Shown: positions 51,008 to 59,386 of the stretch, one piece after another
Position numbering within the stretch: the stretch's first letter is position 1
How the letters are laid out: every line of letters begins with the position of its first letter
Source of the DNA: Desulfosporosinus acididurans
Lineage (GTDB): Bacteria; Bacillota; Desulfitobacteriia; Desulfitobacteriales; Desulfitobacteriaceae
DNA length: 64,000 nucleotides
Assembly: GCF_001029285.1 (NCBI RefSeq)
Contig: NZ_LDZY01000005.1
Coordinates: 1 to 64,000 of the forward strand
Direction: 5' to 3'
The notes under the pieces: generated by a model
Seen by the model: only the letters and a program-made list of their open reading frames with translations
The model's database searches: none
What the model was told of the DNA's origin: nothing
Program-made: the position numbers and the translations under genes

Positions 51008-52010
51008 GAACCTTCCTCCTTTCAACCATATCCAGAAAGGCTTCCAGGCGAGTTACTAATCCCGCTTCACCGGTATGTTCATCAAGGGTTATCACCATAT
51101 AAGGCTTATGGTGCTTCCTAACTTTTTGGGCTAGCAATTCTTGGACCATCGAATCGGTACCACAGCCGAAGCAAGTTAAATAAATAATCCCGTCAATCGT
51201 AGGATCTTCGACAAATTTATTCCCTGCACCATAAATTTGTTTAGCATGGCTCCAAAAAAGCTTCTTACGTAATCCCGAAAGATGCGCTTCAACGTCTTCT
51301 CGTTCAACATGTTGGATAAGATTTACTTCCGCATGTTCTCTCAGACGTTGGAGAAGATTTAGATTGGCATAGCATTCCTGGACAAGATAGGAATGGCCAA
51401 TTAAGGTGATTTTTAAGTCCTTTTGGCAATTCTGATGGTTTTCGCTGACCTGCATCGAGAAATTTTCAGGTTTTATTTTTTGTGTCTGTCTCGTTACATA
51501 CTCTATTTCCCGCATTTTTTCTTCAAAATCCCATTTTCGCCCTCGGGAGTCCTGGTAATGCTGCTGCCATTCATGCCCCTCCAGAAACGCTCTATGGATC
51601 TCTGCCCCGCTTTTGCCAAGCTGCATTCCCAAAACTCGCAAATCTTTAAGAACTTGACGCTGACCCTTTCGCCAATTGATCACTGCGCTTAAAACAGGAA
51701 TCTCGGGGGGAACTGCAGAAAGAAGACTTTCAGGAATTCCAAGAAACTTGGGGCAGTTGTAAGTATTTTCTTCCATGCTCACCATTCGAGGCAGAAAAAT
51801 GGCATCAACATCCTTTAGGGCCTGAATATGCCCAGCTAAAAGCTTTAGCGGCAAACACGTTTCGTCGCTGGTTTTCTTAAGGCCGTCCTCCATAATTTGA
51901 CGATGAGTCGGAGGCGATGTTTCCACCTCTATGCCAAGATGATAAAAAAAGCCAGCCCAAAAAGGAAAATAATCAAAATAAAAAAGAGCACGCGGAAACC
52001 CAATTTTCAC
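50949..52010 (-). CDS. DUF2229/HgdB-like Fe-S protein (first of the trio)
   Basis: A 353-residue protein that starts KIGFPRALFYFDYFPFW. Cysteines lie in SDETCLPLKLLAGH, NTYNCPKFLG and YLTCFGCGTDSMV. ITLDEHTGEAGLVTRLEAFL closes it. It is the paralogue of the next gene, with which it overlaps by about 60 bases. The trio corresponds to the separate parts of the large fused 'acyl-CoA dehydratase activase' proteins of clostridia. It lies between spoVAF and lysA on the same strand. Confidence 0.75.
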   Translation of the reverse strand: MKIGFPRALFYFDYFPFWAGFFYHLGIEVETSPPTHRQIMEDGLKKTSDETCLPLKLLAGHIQALKDVDAIFLPRMVSMEENTYNCPKFLGIPESLLSAVPPEIPVLSAVINWRKGQRQVLKDLRVLGMQLGKSGAEIHRAFLEGHEWQQHYQDSRGRKWDFEEKMREIEYVTRQTQKIKPENFSMQVSENHQNCQKDLKITLIGHSYLVQECYANLNLLQRLREHAEVNLIQHVEREDVEAHLSGLRKKLFWSHAKQIYGAGNKFVEDPTIDGIIYLTCFGCGTDSMVQELLAQKVRKHHKPYMVITLDEHTGEAGLVTRLEAFLDMVERRKVREGYVSAYGECLDSHSNTL

Positions 52011-52032
52011 TCTCTTGGCATCCTTTCTCTAA

Positions 52033-53529
52033 TCATTTTTTTGTTTTACCCTCCGGCTGCCTGATTGGATCCTGAGGTTTTAAGATACTTGGACGTGTGT
52101 TCTTAATAGGAACCGGCGACCGAACCAAAACGGTGCCCATAGCTTTGAAATTCAAGGGCAGCAGAGGCCAGAGATAAGGGACACCGAAGGATCTGGTTCT
52201 CCAGAGGAGAAAGATAACAAGTATTGTTCCGGCCAAAAAACCCCAAAAATTAAAGAGACCTGTCAGAACAATAATGAATAAACGCGCCAACCGATTGGCT
52301 AAACCCAGCTCGAAACTCGGAGTTGCAAAAGTAGCCACTGTCGCTACGGCAACGTAGAGAATTACCTCCGGAGAAAACATCCCCACTTTAACAGCAATAT
52401 CTCCAAGCATAAAGGCGGCAATCAATCCTAAGGCCGTCGCTAAGGGAGCCGGAGTGTGCACAGCGGCCATCCGCAAAAGATCCACGCCAAATTCGGCAAA
52501 TAACACTTGGGGAAATAGACCAATTTTTGCCGGCTTAGAAACTCCTATAAACTGAAGTCCTTTGGGAAGTAATTGAGGGTTTAGAGCTGCTCCCAGCCAA
52601 AGCGGTAGGAGAAATAAAGCTGCAAATATCCCGGCAAATCGTATCCAGCGAAGATAGGCACCTACAATGGGTTCTTGGCGATATTCTTCTGCATGCTGGA
52701 GATGACTCCAAAAAGTTGCTGGCGCCATAATAACCGATGGAGACGTATCGACAAGAATAACAACGTGCCCTTCCAGTAAATGAATAGCTGCCACATCCGG
52801 GCGTTCTGTATATCTGACCCGGGGATAAGGATTCCAGAACTTACTCCCGAGAATAAATTCTTCAACGCTTTTTTCGGCCATAGGAATCCCATCAATTTTA
52901 ATTGCCTGCAGATCTTCTTGGATTTTTCGAACCATCTCCGGATTGGTAATATCCTCGATATAGGCAATGCAGACATCGGTTTTTGATCTTCCTCCAACCT
53001 GCACCAATTTCATGCGCAGTTTGGGGTCACGCAAACGCCTGCGAATTAAGGCAGTGTTCATCACCAGTGTCTCAACAAATCCATCACGTGATCCTCGAGT
53101 AACACGTTCGATATCCGGTTCCTGGGGCTGACGGGCAGGATAAGTCCTCAAATCTACGATAATTGCCTTTTCTTGTCCTTCAACAAAAATTGCCATGGGA
53201 CCCGACAAAACAAAATAGAACACCTTGTCCATTGTTTCAACTTCTGTAACTTGTAAATCAACAATTCGGCCTTTCACCAATTTGTCCAGGGCATTAACGA
53301 TAAGATCAGAGCGTTCCAAGTCAATTAAGGCATCCAGAATATAACTAGCAACGTGAGTGTCAACCATACCGTTAATGGAATAAATCGCTATTTTTTTACC
53401 GCCAATCGACATTTCCCGAACAACAACGTCAAAACTATCCGGTACTCCTAATTCCTTATTTAAGTAATCTACATTTTCCTGGTAATTTTTACTGACAGGA
53501 ACGTTTTTTTCACTTGAATTATTGCTCAT
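52033..53529 (-). CDS. spoVAF: GerA-family spore protein SpoVAF
   Basis: A 498-residue germinant-receptor-A-type membrane protein. A soluble N-terminal domain runs to about residue 285 (LRDPKLRMKLVQVGGRSKTD). Five or so helices follow, then a charged tail. SpoVAF associates with the SpoVA channel in the spore inner membrane. 23 bases upstream of the DUF2229 trio, so it may be read together with them. Confidence 0.9.
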   Translation of the reverse strand: MSNNSSEKNVPVSKNYQENVDYLNKELGVPDSFDVVVREMSIGGKKIAIYSINGMVDTHVASYILDALIDLERSDLIVNALDKLVKGRIVDLQVTEVETMDKVFYFVLSGPMAIFVEGQEKAIIVDLRTYPARQPQEPDIERVTRGSRDGFVETLVMNTALIRRRLRDPKLRMKLVQVGGRSKTDVCIAYIEDITNPEMVRKIQEDLQAIKIDGIPMAEKSVEEFILGSKFWNPYPRVRYTERPDVAAIHLLEGHVVILVDTSPSVIMAPATFWSHLQHAEEYRQEPIVGAYLRWIRFAGIFAALFLLPLWLGAALNPQLLPKGLQFIGVSKPAKIGLFPQVLFAEFGVDLLRMAAVHTPAPLATALGLIAAFMLGDIAVKVGMFSPEVILYVAVATVATFATPSFELGLANRLARLFIIVLTGLFNFWGFLAGTILVIFLLWRTRSFGVPYLWPLLPLNFKAMGTVLVRSPVPIKNTRPSILKPQDPIRQPEGKTKK

Positions 53530-53577
53530 GCTAACCTCCCTTTATCCGGATATTTTTCTAGGCCAAAAGACAAGGGC

Positions 53578-53940
53578 TTATCCCTTGGGGTTAAAGGTCA
53601 CAGACATCAAATAACCGAAAAATACTGCAGCAGCGATTCCGACCGCCGTTGCCTCGACGCCGCCTGACAAAGCTCCTAACAGACCCCGTTTGCCTACACC
53701 CTCAATAGCGCCTTGAGCTAAACTATAGCCAAAGCCAGATAAAGGGATCGTCGCCCCGGCTCCGGCAAACTTAACGAGAGGTTCATATACACCTAAAGCT
53801 CCCAAGACAGCTCCCCCTGTGACAAACGATACCAAGACATGAGCAGGTGTAAAAGATGGTTTCGTTAAATCCATCATTAACTGCCCGATAACACAGATCA
53901 GTCCGCCAACGATAAAGGCTGGAAATATCAAATGAAACAT
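53578..53940 (-). CDS. spoVAE: Stage V sporulation protein AE (SpoVAEb-type)
   Basis: A 120-residue protein with four membrane helices (FHLIFPAFIVGGLICVIGQL, then VSFVTGGAVLGALGVYEPLV, GATIPLSGFGYSLAQGAIEG). Part of the dipicolinate channel of spores. AAAGGAG before the ATG at 53940 sets the start; the upstream frame overlaps spoVAD. It resembles SpoVAC in sequence. Confidence 0.9.
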   Translation of the reverse strand: MFHLIFPAFIVGGLICVIGQLMMDLTKPSFTPAHVLVSFVTGGAVLGALGVYEPLVKFAGAGATIPLSGFGYSLAQGAIEGVGKRGLLGALSGGVEATAVGIAAAVFFGYLMSVTFNPKG

Positions 53941-53953
53941 CAGAAGACTCCTT

Positions 53954-54961
53954 TCATGCTTCAATAGCAACGGCATGACCTATCCCTGGGATCGATTCGC
54001 CCTGCAGCGCTGAAGTGGGACTGTGTAAAGCCCCGCTTCCTATAAGCAAAACACGTTTCAAGGCTCTAGCCCTTAACTTCTGCATTAAATCACCGGCAAA
54101 AACAACGGCAGAACAAGCACATCCGCTGCCGCCGGCATGGACATCCTGAGTGGAATCAAAAATCCTGACGCCGCAATCTGTAAATTCCGTCCCCGTATCA
54201 ACACCGCTTTGTTTGAGAACCTCACTGGCCAGAGCTAGACCAACGGTTCCTAAATCCCCGGAAGCTATGTGATCATAATCCTGCCCTGTACACTGCAAAT
54301 CATGAAAATGATTAAGAATCGTATCAGCGACTGCCGGAGCCATTGCGGAACCCATATTGCTGGCATCGGTCTCTCCATAATCAATAACTCTTCCAATCGT
54401 TGCTGAAGTGATTTTTGGTCCAGCTCCCTTTTTGCCCAGGAGAACACTTCCCGCTCCGGTAACGGTCCATTGAGCACTCATGGCCCTTTGTGTCCCCTGT
54501 TCAGTTGGGGCACGAAATTGGCGCTCTGCCGTGTCATGATGACTTGAGACTCCCACAAGCACGTGCTCGGCAAATCCGCCATCAATCATCATACTGCCCA
54601 AGGCCAAACTTAAGGCCATGGTAGAACATGCTCCATAAACTCCAATGAAGGGTAAGGCCATTAGCCGAGCAGCAAAATTCGAAGAAACAATCTGATTCAG
54701 TAAGTCGCCGGCCAACATAAAGTCAATTTGTTCTTTTCCTATCCCTGCTTGACTGATGCTCCCTTGCAAGGCTTCTTGAAGCATCTTGCTCTCTGCTAAT
54801 TCCCAAGTTTTTTCACCGTTCAGTTGATCCTGCCAAATTGAGTTAAAGGTTTTGCCAAGGGGGCCTTTTCCTTCTTTCGGCCCAACGACGGCATAAGACG
54901 ATAAAATAACCGGCGGATTGTCAAACAGCACCGTCTGATTACCCGCTCTTTTTAAACCCAT
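53954..54961 (-). CDS. spoVAD: Stage V sporulation protein AD
   Basis: A 335-residue thiolase-fold protein that binds dipicolinic acid. GVYGACSTMALSLALGSMMI carries the thiolase-like cysteine and HVLVGVSSHHDTAERQFRAP follows. DVHAGGSGCACSAVVFAGDL is the C-terminal core. Second gene of the spoVAC-AD-AE-AF operon. Confidence 0.94.
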   Translation of the reverse strand: MGLKRAGNQTVLFDNPPVILSSYAVVGPKEGKGPLGKTFNSIWQDQLNGEKTWELAESKMLQEALQGSISQAGIGKEQIDFMLAGDLLNQIVSSNFAARLMALPFIGVYGACSTMALSLALGSMMIDGGFAEHVLVGVSSHHDTAERQFRAPTEQGTQRAMSAQWTVTGAGSVLLGKKGAGPKITSATIGRVIDYGETDASNMGSAMAPAVADTILNHFHDLQCTGQDYDHIASGDLGTVGLALASEVLKQSGVDTGTEFTDCGVRIFDSTQDVHAGGSGCACSAVVFAGDLMQKLRARALKRVLLIGSGALHSPTSALQGESIPGIGHAVAIEA

Positions 54962-55035
54962 GTCATATGTTCATCCCCATTCATTCACTCATGTCCATAA
55001 TCCCAAATCTTCGTAGAGCAATTAATCCTCTTGTC

Positions 55036-55503
55036 TTAATGCAAGAAATAAGCTAGAACGCCAATAATGATGGAGGCGGCAATACCATATACGAGGACAG
55101 GACCTGCAACGGTAAACAACTTCGCCCCCACTCCCTGAACGTATCCTTCGCGTTTGAATTCCATCGCCGGTGAAACAATGGAATTGGCAAAACCTGTGAC
55201 AGGAATAATTGAGCCGGCTCCCCCAAATTTTCCAATCTCATCATAAACTCCAAGCCCAGTGAGCAGGGAACCTAAGAAAATCATCGCAGCAGTGGCAGCA
55301 TTTGAGGCCTCTTTTGGAGTTAACCCAATCCCGGAAAAAATATTTATAATCACTTGTCCCAAAGCACAAATCAGACCGCCAACCAAAAAAGCCCTTAAAA
55401 TATTCTTAGTAAGCGTTGGTTTAGGAGTGTATTTTTGCGCTAGTGCTTTGTATTCTTCAGGTGAGATTGAAATGGCGGGTTTGCGCAGCGTTTGATTAGG
55501 CAT
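55036..55503 (-). CDS. spoVAC: Stage V sporulation protein AC
   Basis: A 155-residue membrane protein (ILRAFLVGGLICALGQVIIN, then AMIFLGSLLTGLGVYDEIGK, AGSIIPVTGFANSIVSPAME). It is the mechanosensitive core of the SpoVA dipicolinate channel. It is the first gene of the operon, behind GGGAGGGAG. SpoVAA and SpoVAB are absent, as usual in clostridia. Confidence 0.94.
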   Translation of the reverse strand: MPNQTLRKPAISISPEEYKALAQKYTPKPTLTKNILRAFLVGGLICALGQVIINIFSGIGLTPKEASNAATAAMIFLGSLLTGLGVYDEIGKFGGAGSIIPVTGFANSIVSPAMEFKREGYVQGVGAKLFTVAGPVLVYGIAASIIIGVLAYFLH

Positions 55504-55555
55504 TCAGCTCCCTCCCTTTATAGACTAATTTGTATTATTAATGAAAACAGTATAA

Positions 55556-55584
55556 ATTATACTTATTATTTCCATTTTTATGCA
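55556..55584 (-). promoter_or_regulatory. Possible forespore sigma-G promoter of spoVA
   Basis: TGCATA (55584-55579, fits the TGMATA -35) and TATAAT (55561-55556) 17 bases apart, upstream of spoVAC. The -10 fits sigma-A equally well. The assignment leans on the known sigma-G control of spoVA. Confidence 0.4.
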
Positions 55585-55589
55585 GATAT

Positions 55590-55596
55590 TTCGACA
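55590..55596 (-). promoter_or_regulatory. Spo0A box upstream of spoIIA
   Basis: TTCGACA on the plus strand (TGTCGAA on the minus) is an exact 0A box, about 30 bases before the sigma-H-like promoter. A single 7-base match is weak evidence alone. Confidence 0.45.
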
Positions 55597-55625
55597 GAGC
55601 TTGCCAAGAATTCTTTAAAAAGCAT

Positions 55626-55655
55626 GCAGGAAAATTATGGTTATTAAGCGAAAAC
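55626..55655 (+). promoter_or_regulatory. Sigma-H-type promoter of spoIIA
   Basis: GCAGGAAAA (fits RNAGGAWWW) and AGCGAAAAC (close to RNNGAATWW), 12 bases apart, upstream of spoIIAA, as expected for this sigma-H/Spo0A operon. Confidence 0.55.
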
Positions 55656-55730
55656 ATACTTCACCTTTAATTTCACTATAGTTTCCCAATGAGGCTTGTG
55701 CCTTTTGAACACATTTTAGGGGGGATGGTC

Positions 55731-56075
55731 TTGAACCTTGAAAAAAAGATAGAGCGCCTTACCCTGTTCTTACGTTTAGACGGAGAACTGGATATGCACA
55801 CATCAGATCTTGTAAGGCAAGCCATAGACATAGAAATTGAGAAAAGGGGGATTCGTACAGTAATTCTCAATCTTCAAAACGTTCAATTCATCGATAGTTC
55901 CGGATTAGGTGTTATTTTAGGCCGATATAAAAAGTTACTCTCCTTAGGTGGAAAACTAAAAATTACCAATGTACCTCCGAATGTTTATAAAATCATGGAA
56001 CTTTCAGGCTTACCGAAAATTATTAACTTTTATGATGATGAGACCCATGCCTATGAGGAAGGAAGGAGAGCATAA
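55731..56075 (+). CDS. spoIIAA: Anti-sigma F factor antagonist
   Basis: STAS-domain protein of about 114 residues. VILNLQNVQFIDSSGLGVIL contains the phosphorylated serine. Dephosphorylated SpoIIAA binds SpoIIAB and frees sigma F in the forespore. A TTG at 55731, six bases after AGGGGGG, is the likely start; an ATG two codons earlier touches the ribosome site. First gene of the spoIIA operon, abutting spoIIAB. Confidence 0.93.
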   Translation: MNLEKKIERLTLFLRLDGELDMHTSDLVRQAIDIEIEKRGIRTVILNLQNVQFIDSSGLGVILGRYKKLLSLGGKLKITNVPPNVYKIMELSGLPKIINFYDDETHAYEEGRRA

Positions 56076-56513
56076 ATGAAATCAAATCAATTAGCCCTTT
56101 CATTTTCGAGCATCGCTGAAAATGTAGGAATTGCGCGGTTGCTCATAGCTTCTGTCGGAGCTCAATTAGATCTGCCTCTTAATGACATTGAAGAACTTAA
56201 AGTCGCAGTTTCTGAAGCAGTTTCCAATGCCATCATCCATGGTTACCGCAACAAAGCTAATCATATTGTCTTTCTCGAATTAGAAATAATGGATGACGCC
56301 CTTAAGATTGTTGTTAAGGACGAAGGCTGTGGGATTTCTAATGTTGAGCAAGCCATGCAGCCCGCCTTTAGCACTGATCCGGAACGCATGGGGCTGGGCT
56401 TCGTCTTTATGCAGTCATTTATGGATGACCTGCAGGTTGACTCAACTGTTGACATCGGAACTACTGTAACCATGAAGAAGCAGCTGAAACAAACCTCCAA
56501 TGCTTCTCATTAG
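56076..56513 (+). CDS. spoIIAB: Anti-sigma F factor (serine kinase)
   Basis: A 145-residue GHKL-fold kinase/anti-sigma factor. The N box is ELKVAVSEAVSNAIIHGYRN, the G1 box VKDEGCGISN, and the later box DPERMGLGFVFMQSFMDD. It phosphorylates SpoIIAA and sequesters sigma F. Middle gene of the operon. Confidence 0.95.
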   Translation: MKSNQLALSFSSIAENVGIARLLIASVGAQLDLPLNDIEELKVAVSEAVSNAIIHGYRNKANHIVFLELEIMDDALKIVVKDEGCGISNVEQAMQPAFSTDPERMGLGFVFMQSFMDDLQVDSTVDIGTTVTMKKQLKQTSNASH

Positions 56514-56524
56514 GGGGGCCGGAC

Positions 56525-57325
56525 ATGATTCAACGACTAACGGATATGAATCTTCCTCATTTTCCCCTTCTCTCTGATGAAGAGATGATGGAGAATCTTC
56601 ATGCTGCTAAGGACGGAGATACGGAAGCAAGAGAACGGTTAATCAATTGCAACTTGAAACTTATATTTAACCTTGTTCAGCGTTTTGCCCATAGAGGTTA
56701 CGAACTTGAAGATCTTTTTCAAATTGGTACCATTGGTCTAATTAAAGCAATTGATAAATTTGACTTTTCCTATGGTGTCAAATTCTCTACCTACGCGGTG
56801 CCAATGATTATTGGAGAAATCAGACGTTTTCTTCGCGATGATCATCCTTTAAAAGTTCCTCGGTCTTACAAAGAATTGGTCTATAAAGTTAATCGTGCGC
56901 GGGATGAACTTTCTTCCGGCTTAGGCCGGGAGGCGACAATCGGAGAAATTGCCGCCAATATCGGAGTTGATCGAGAGGAGATTGTTGCGGCTTTGGAGGC
57001 TATACAAAGCCCTACATCCATCTATGATACACTTTACCAGGATGATTCCGATCCCATCTATGTGCTTGATCAACTTTCAACAGAAAAAGGTGCAGACCCT
57101 GGTTGGTTTGATAAAATTGCCTTGAATGAGGTTTTGGATAAACTGCCTGAACGAGAAAAAAATGTTCTTTTAATGCGATTTTTTGAAGATAAAACTCAAA
57201 GTCAAATCGCTGCGATCCTGAATCTCTCACAAGTTCAAATCTCCAGAATTGAGAGAGCGGCCCTCATGAGAATCCGCGAATTATCCAAAATTGATGAACG
57301 CTCTGACCATACCCCTTGCCCTTGA
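56525..57325 (+). CDS. sigF: Sporulation sigma factor F
   Basis: A 266-residue sigma-70-family factor of the SigF/SigG type. Region 2 is GYELEDLFQIGTIGLIKAID, then KFSTYAVPMIIGEIRRFLRD. Region 3 is REATIGEIAANIGVDREEIV. Region 4 is LPEREKNVLLMRFFEDKTQS, then QIAAILNLSQVQISRIERAA. First forespore-specific sigma factor. Last gene of the operon and convergent with dacF. Confidence 0.95.
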   Translation: MIQRLTDMNLPHFPLLSDEEMMENLHAAKDGDTEARERLINCNLKLIFNLVQRFAHRGYELEDLFQIGTIGLIKAIDKFDFSYGVKFSTYAVPMIIGEIRRFLRDDHPLKVPRSYKELVYKVNRARDELSSGLGREATIGEIAANIGVDREEIVAALEAIQSPTSIYDTLYQDDSDPIYVLDQLSTEKGADPGWFDKIALNEVLDKLPEREKNVLLMRFFEDKTQSQIAAILNLSQVQISRIERAALMRIRELSKIDERSDHTPCP

Positions 57326-57372
57326 TTCAGACTGAGAAACAGCTTCGAAAAAGGAGCCCAGAAGAACCCAGG

Positions 57373-58521
57373 CTAATATCCGATAACACCTTTAAGAGTA
57401 CGTGTTATCTGTTCGGCTAAGCTTGCTTTTTCCACAGAATGATCGGCGATAAGATTTACGCTGCTTTGTAAAACATCATTCCGATATAAGAGAATTTCGC
57501 CAAGTTTTTGTCCTTTTTTAATAGGAGCACTTATTTCTGGGTTGAGCTTCGTTTCGACCCAGAAATTTTTATCATTTCCTTTTTCAATAGTAGCGCCAAA
57601 GGCCTTCTCTGTGACTGCATTTACAGTATCTTCTTTTCCTTTGGCAACTTTAACAACTCCCTCTTTTTGACCCGTTGGAGCAAAGGTTTTAAATTGATAT
57701 TTGGCAAAGCCATAATTATAGATTTTCATTGATTCCGCGAAATGCCCCCTAACCTGAGGCACCCCCATTACGACACAAATTAAGCGCAGCCCATCTCTCT
57801 CAACCGTGGACGCCAGACAATATTTGGCTTCATTGGTCCAACCGGTTTTAAAGCCATCCGTTCCTGGATACCACCAGAGAAGTTTATTCGTATTCCATAA
57901 TTTAAATTTTCCATCACGCAAATCATATTCTTTGATACTTGTTAATTTTCGAATCAAAGGATATTTAAGAGTTTCTCTGGCAATTACGGCTAAATCATAG
58001 GCACTGGTATAATGACCTTCAGCGGGTAATCCATAGGCATTGGCGAAATGAGTGTTTTTCAAACCTAATGCTTGAGCTTTGCGATTCATCTCCTCAACGA
58101 AGGCTTCATGAGTTCCGTCAATATGTTCTGCTACAGCGACACAACCGTCATTTGCTGAACCAACAGCAATGGCAATTAACATTTGTTCCAAGGTAAAGGT
58201 CTCTCCAGGTTCAAGATAAATTTGTGACCCGCCTAGCTTACAGGCATTCTCGCTTGCCGTAACTTTATCCGTTAGTTTAACCTTCCCAGATTCGACAGCC
58301 TCTGCAGCCACTAACAAGGTCATTAGCTTGGTGACGCTTGCCGGAGGCAATTCTTTATGCATATCTTTTTCATAAAGAACTCGTCCTGATGCAGCATCCA
58401 TCAATACAGCACTCGCGGCCTCCGTTTCAATTTCCGCTCCCATTACAGAAGGAACATTAGCAAAGGCTATATTACCTAGTACAAGCATGAAAGCAAGAAC
58501 AACTGCTAATCCTTTTCTCAT
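57373..58521 (-). CDS. dacF: D-alanyl-D-alanine carboxypeptidase (DacF-type)
   Basis: S11-family penicillin-binding protein of 382 residues. Signal peptide (GLAVVLAFMLVLGNIAFA); catalytic PPASVTKLMTLL (SxxK), GSANDGCVAV (SxN) and GTDGFKTGWTNEA (KTG). A C-terminal PBP5-type beta domain follows. It trims peptidoglycan stem peptides. In Bacillus dacF is immediately before spoIIA, which supports the symbol; here the two are convergent. Confidence 0.88.
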   Translation of the reverse strand: MRKGLAVVLAFMLVLGNIAFANVPSVMGAEIETEAASAVLMDAASGRVLYEKDMHKELPPASVTKLMTLLVAAEAVESGKVKLTDKVTASENACKLGGSQIYLEPGETFTLEQMLIAIAVGSANDGCVAVAEHIDGTHEAFVEEMNRKAQALGLKNTHFANAYGLPAEGHYTSAYDLAVIARETLKYPLIRKLTSIKEYDLRDGKFKLWNTNKLLWWYPGTDGFKTGWTNEAKYCLASTVERDGLRLICVVMGVPQVRGHFAESMKIYNYGFAKYQFKTFAPTGQKEGVVKVAKGKEDTVNAVTEKAFGATIEKGNDKNFWVETKLNPEISAPIKKGQKLGEILLYRNDVLQSSVNLIADHSVEKASLAEQITRTLKGVIGY

Positions 58522-58656
58522 CTTGACTCCTCCTCATTAAATTTGATGTTATTATTCCCGAAAAGAGAAATTATATTGTAATGAGAATGGAAAGCAGCAT
58601 TAAAATATGTATTACTAAAAACCTAAAAAGCTTGCAAAGGCTAATGACGCACAAAA

Positions 58657-58695
58657 TGGCAAAAGCCTTTAGGCTTGATATCCCAAAGGCTTTAA
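58657..58695. terminator. Possible terminator hairpin
   Basis: AAAAGCCTTT and AAAGGCTTT enclose a 14-base loop and are followed by A/T-rich sequence. It lies in the 270-base gap between dacF and the CoA-binding-like gene, which otherwise holds repeat copy C and no convincing gene. Confidence 0.4.
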
Positions 58696-58763
58696 AAATT
58701 CCTGTTTATTATTTTTGTTTATCCAATCGTAGGACTCCCGCTTCTGCAGAGGGGATTGGTTCC

Positions 58764-58788
58764 TCAGCTTTAGTTGAACGAGTTCACT
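58764..58788 (-). repeat. 25-base repeat, copy C, next to a stop codon
   Basis: The minus strand carries the same AGTGAACTC + GTTCA-CTAA-AGCTGA unit with one change (A for G in the left arm). It begins three bases after the stop of the gene at 58792. Confidence 0.7.
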
Positions 58789-58791
58789 ATT

Positions 58792-59277
58792 TTAATAACG
58801 TTTCGAAGGAACTTTCGAATCCTTTAAACCATGCCAGTAACAAGGATTCAAATAACAAAGACTCAGTGCAGGATATTTTTTATGCCGCAGGACACATCCT
58901 CGGAAGACTTGAATTCCCATTTTCTCGCATCCCTCTTTAAAACCTTGACTCCATGTCTGCTCTTGAAACCAAATCTTTTTTACTCCGGCAAACGAGGCCT
59001 CCGTGAGTAGTGATGGCATTTCTTCTGGTAACAAACAAGGTACGATGACCGTTATTTTATCCTTTAGTTCTTGGACACTCGAATATACTTTGCTCCCATC
59101 AATTCGCTGCAAATCTTCAGCGACAGGATAAGCTGAACAGCCAAATTCTTTTAGTGCCCGCCAAGCTTTCCAGGCATGTTTGTGAGTTTTAAATTTTTGG
59201 GCATTCCCTAAAACCGCAAATGTATCCTCCGTGGTCAGACCTTCGAGAAATGAAAAAATTGTTTTCTCTCGAGCCAT
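58792..59277 (-). CDS. CoA_binding_2-like protein (YccU-type)
   Basis: A 161-residue Rossmann-like protein. DTFAVLGNAQKFKTHKHAWK, then KEFGCSAYPVAEDLQRIDGS, KVYSSVQELKDKITVIVPCL and VKKIWFQEQTWSQGFKE follow the pattern of CoA-binding-fold proteins. The usual G-x-S-x-x-P glycine loop is modified, so CoA binding is not assured. It lies between pdp and dacF. Function unknown. Confidence 0.7.
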   Translation of the reverse strand: MAREKTIFSFLEGLTTEDTFAVLGNAQKFKTHKHAWKAWRALKEFGCSAYPVAEDLQRIDGSKVYSSVQELKDKITVIVPCLLPEEMPSLLTEASFAGVKKIWFQEQTWSQGFKEGCEKMGIQVFRGCVLRHKKYPALSLCYLNPCYWHGLKDSKVPSKRY

Positions 59278-59386
59278 AAAATTCCCCCTCCCGATACCCT
59301 CTCTATCATATACGCCGGGAAGAGAAATTTATGATTATGCACCTGAAGCCGTTCATTCTCATCGCTATTGGAAAACAAGCTAATTC

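Noticed and set aside
58581-58940. 119-codon plus-strand ORF between dacF and the CoA-binding-like gene
   Set aside because: It runs through a hairpin and repeat copy C and overlaps the 3' end of an opposite gene with better coding character. No ribosome site.
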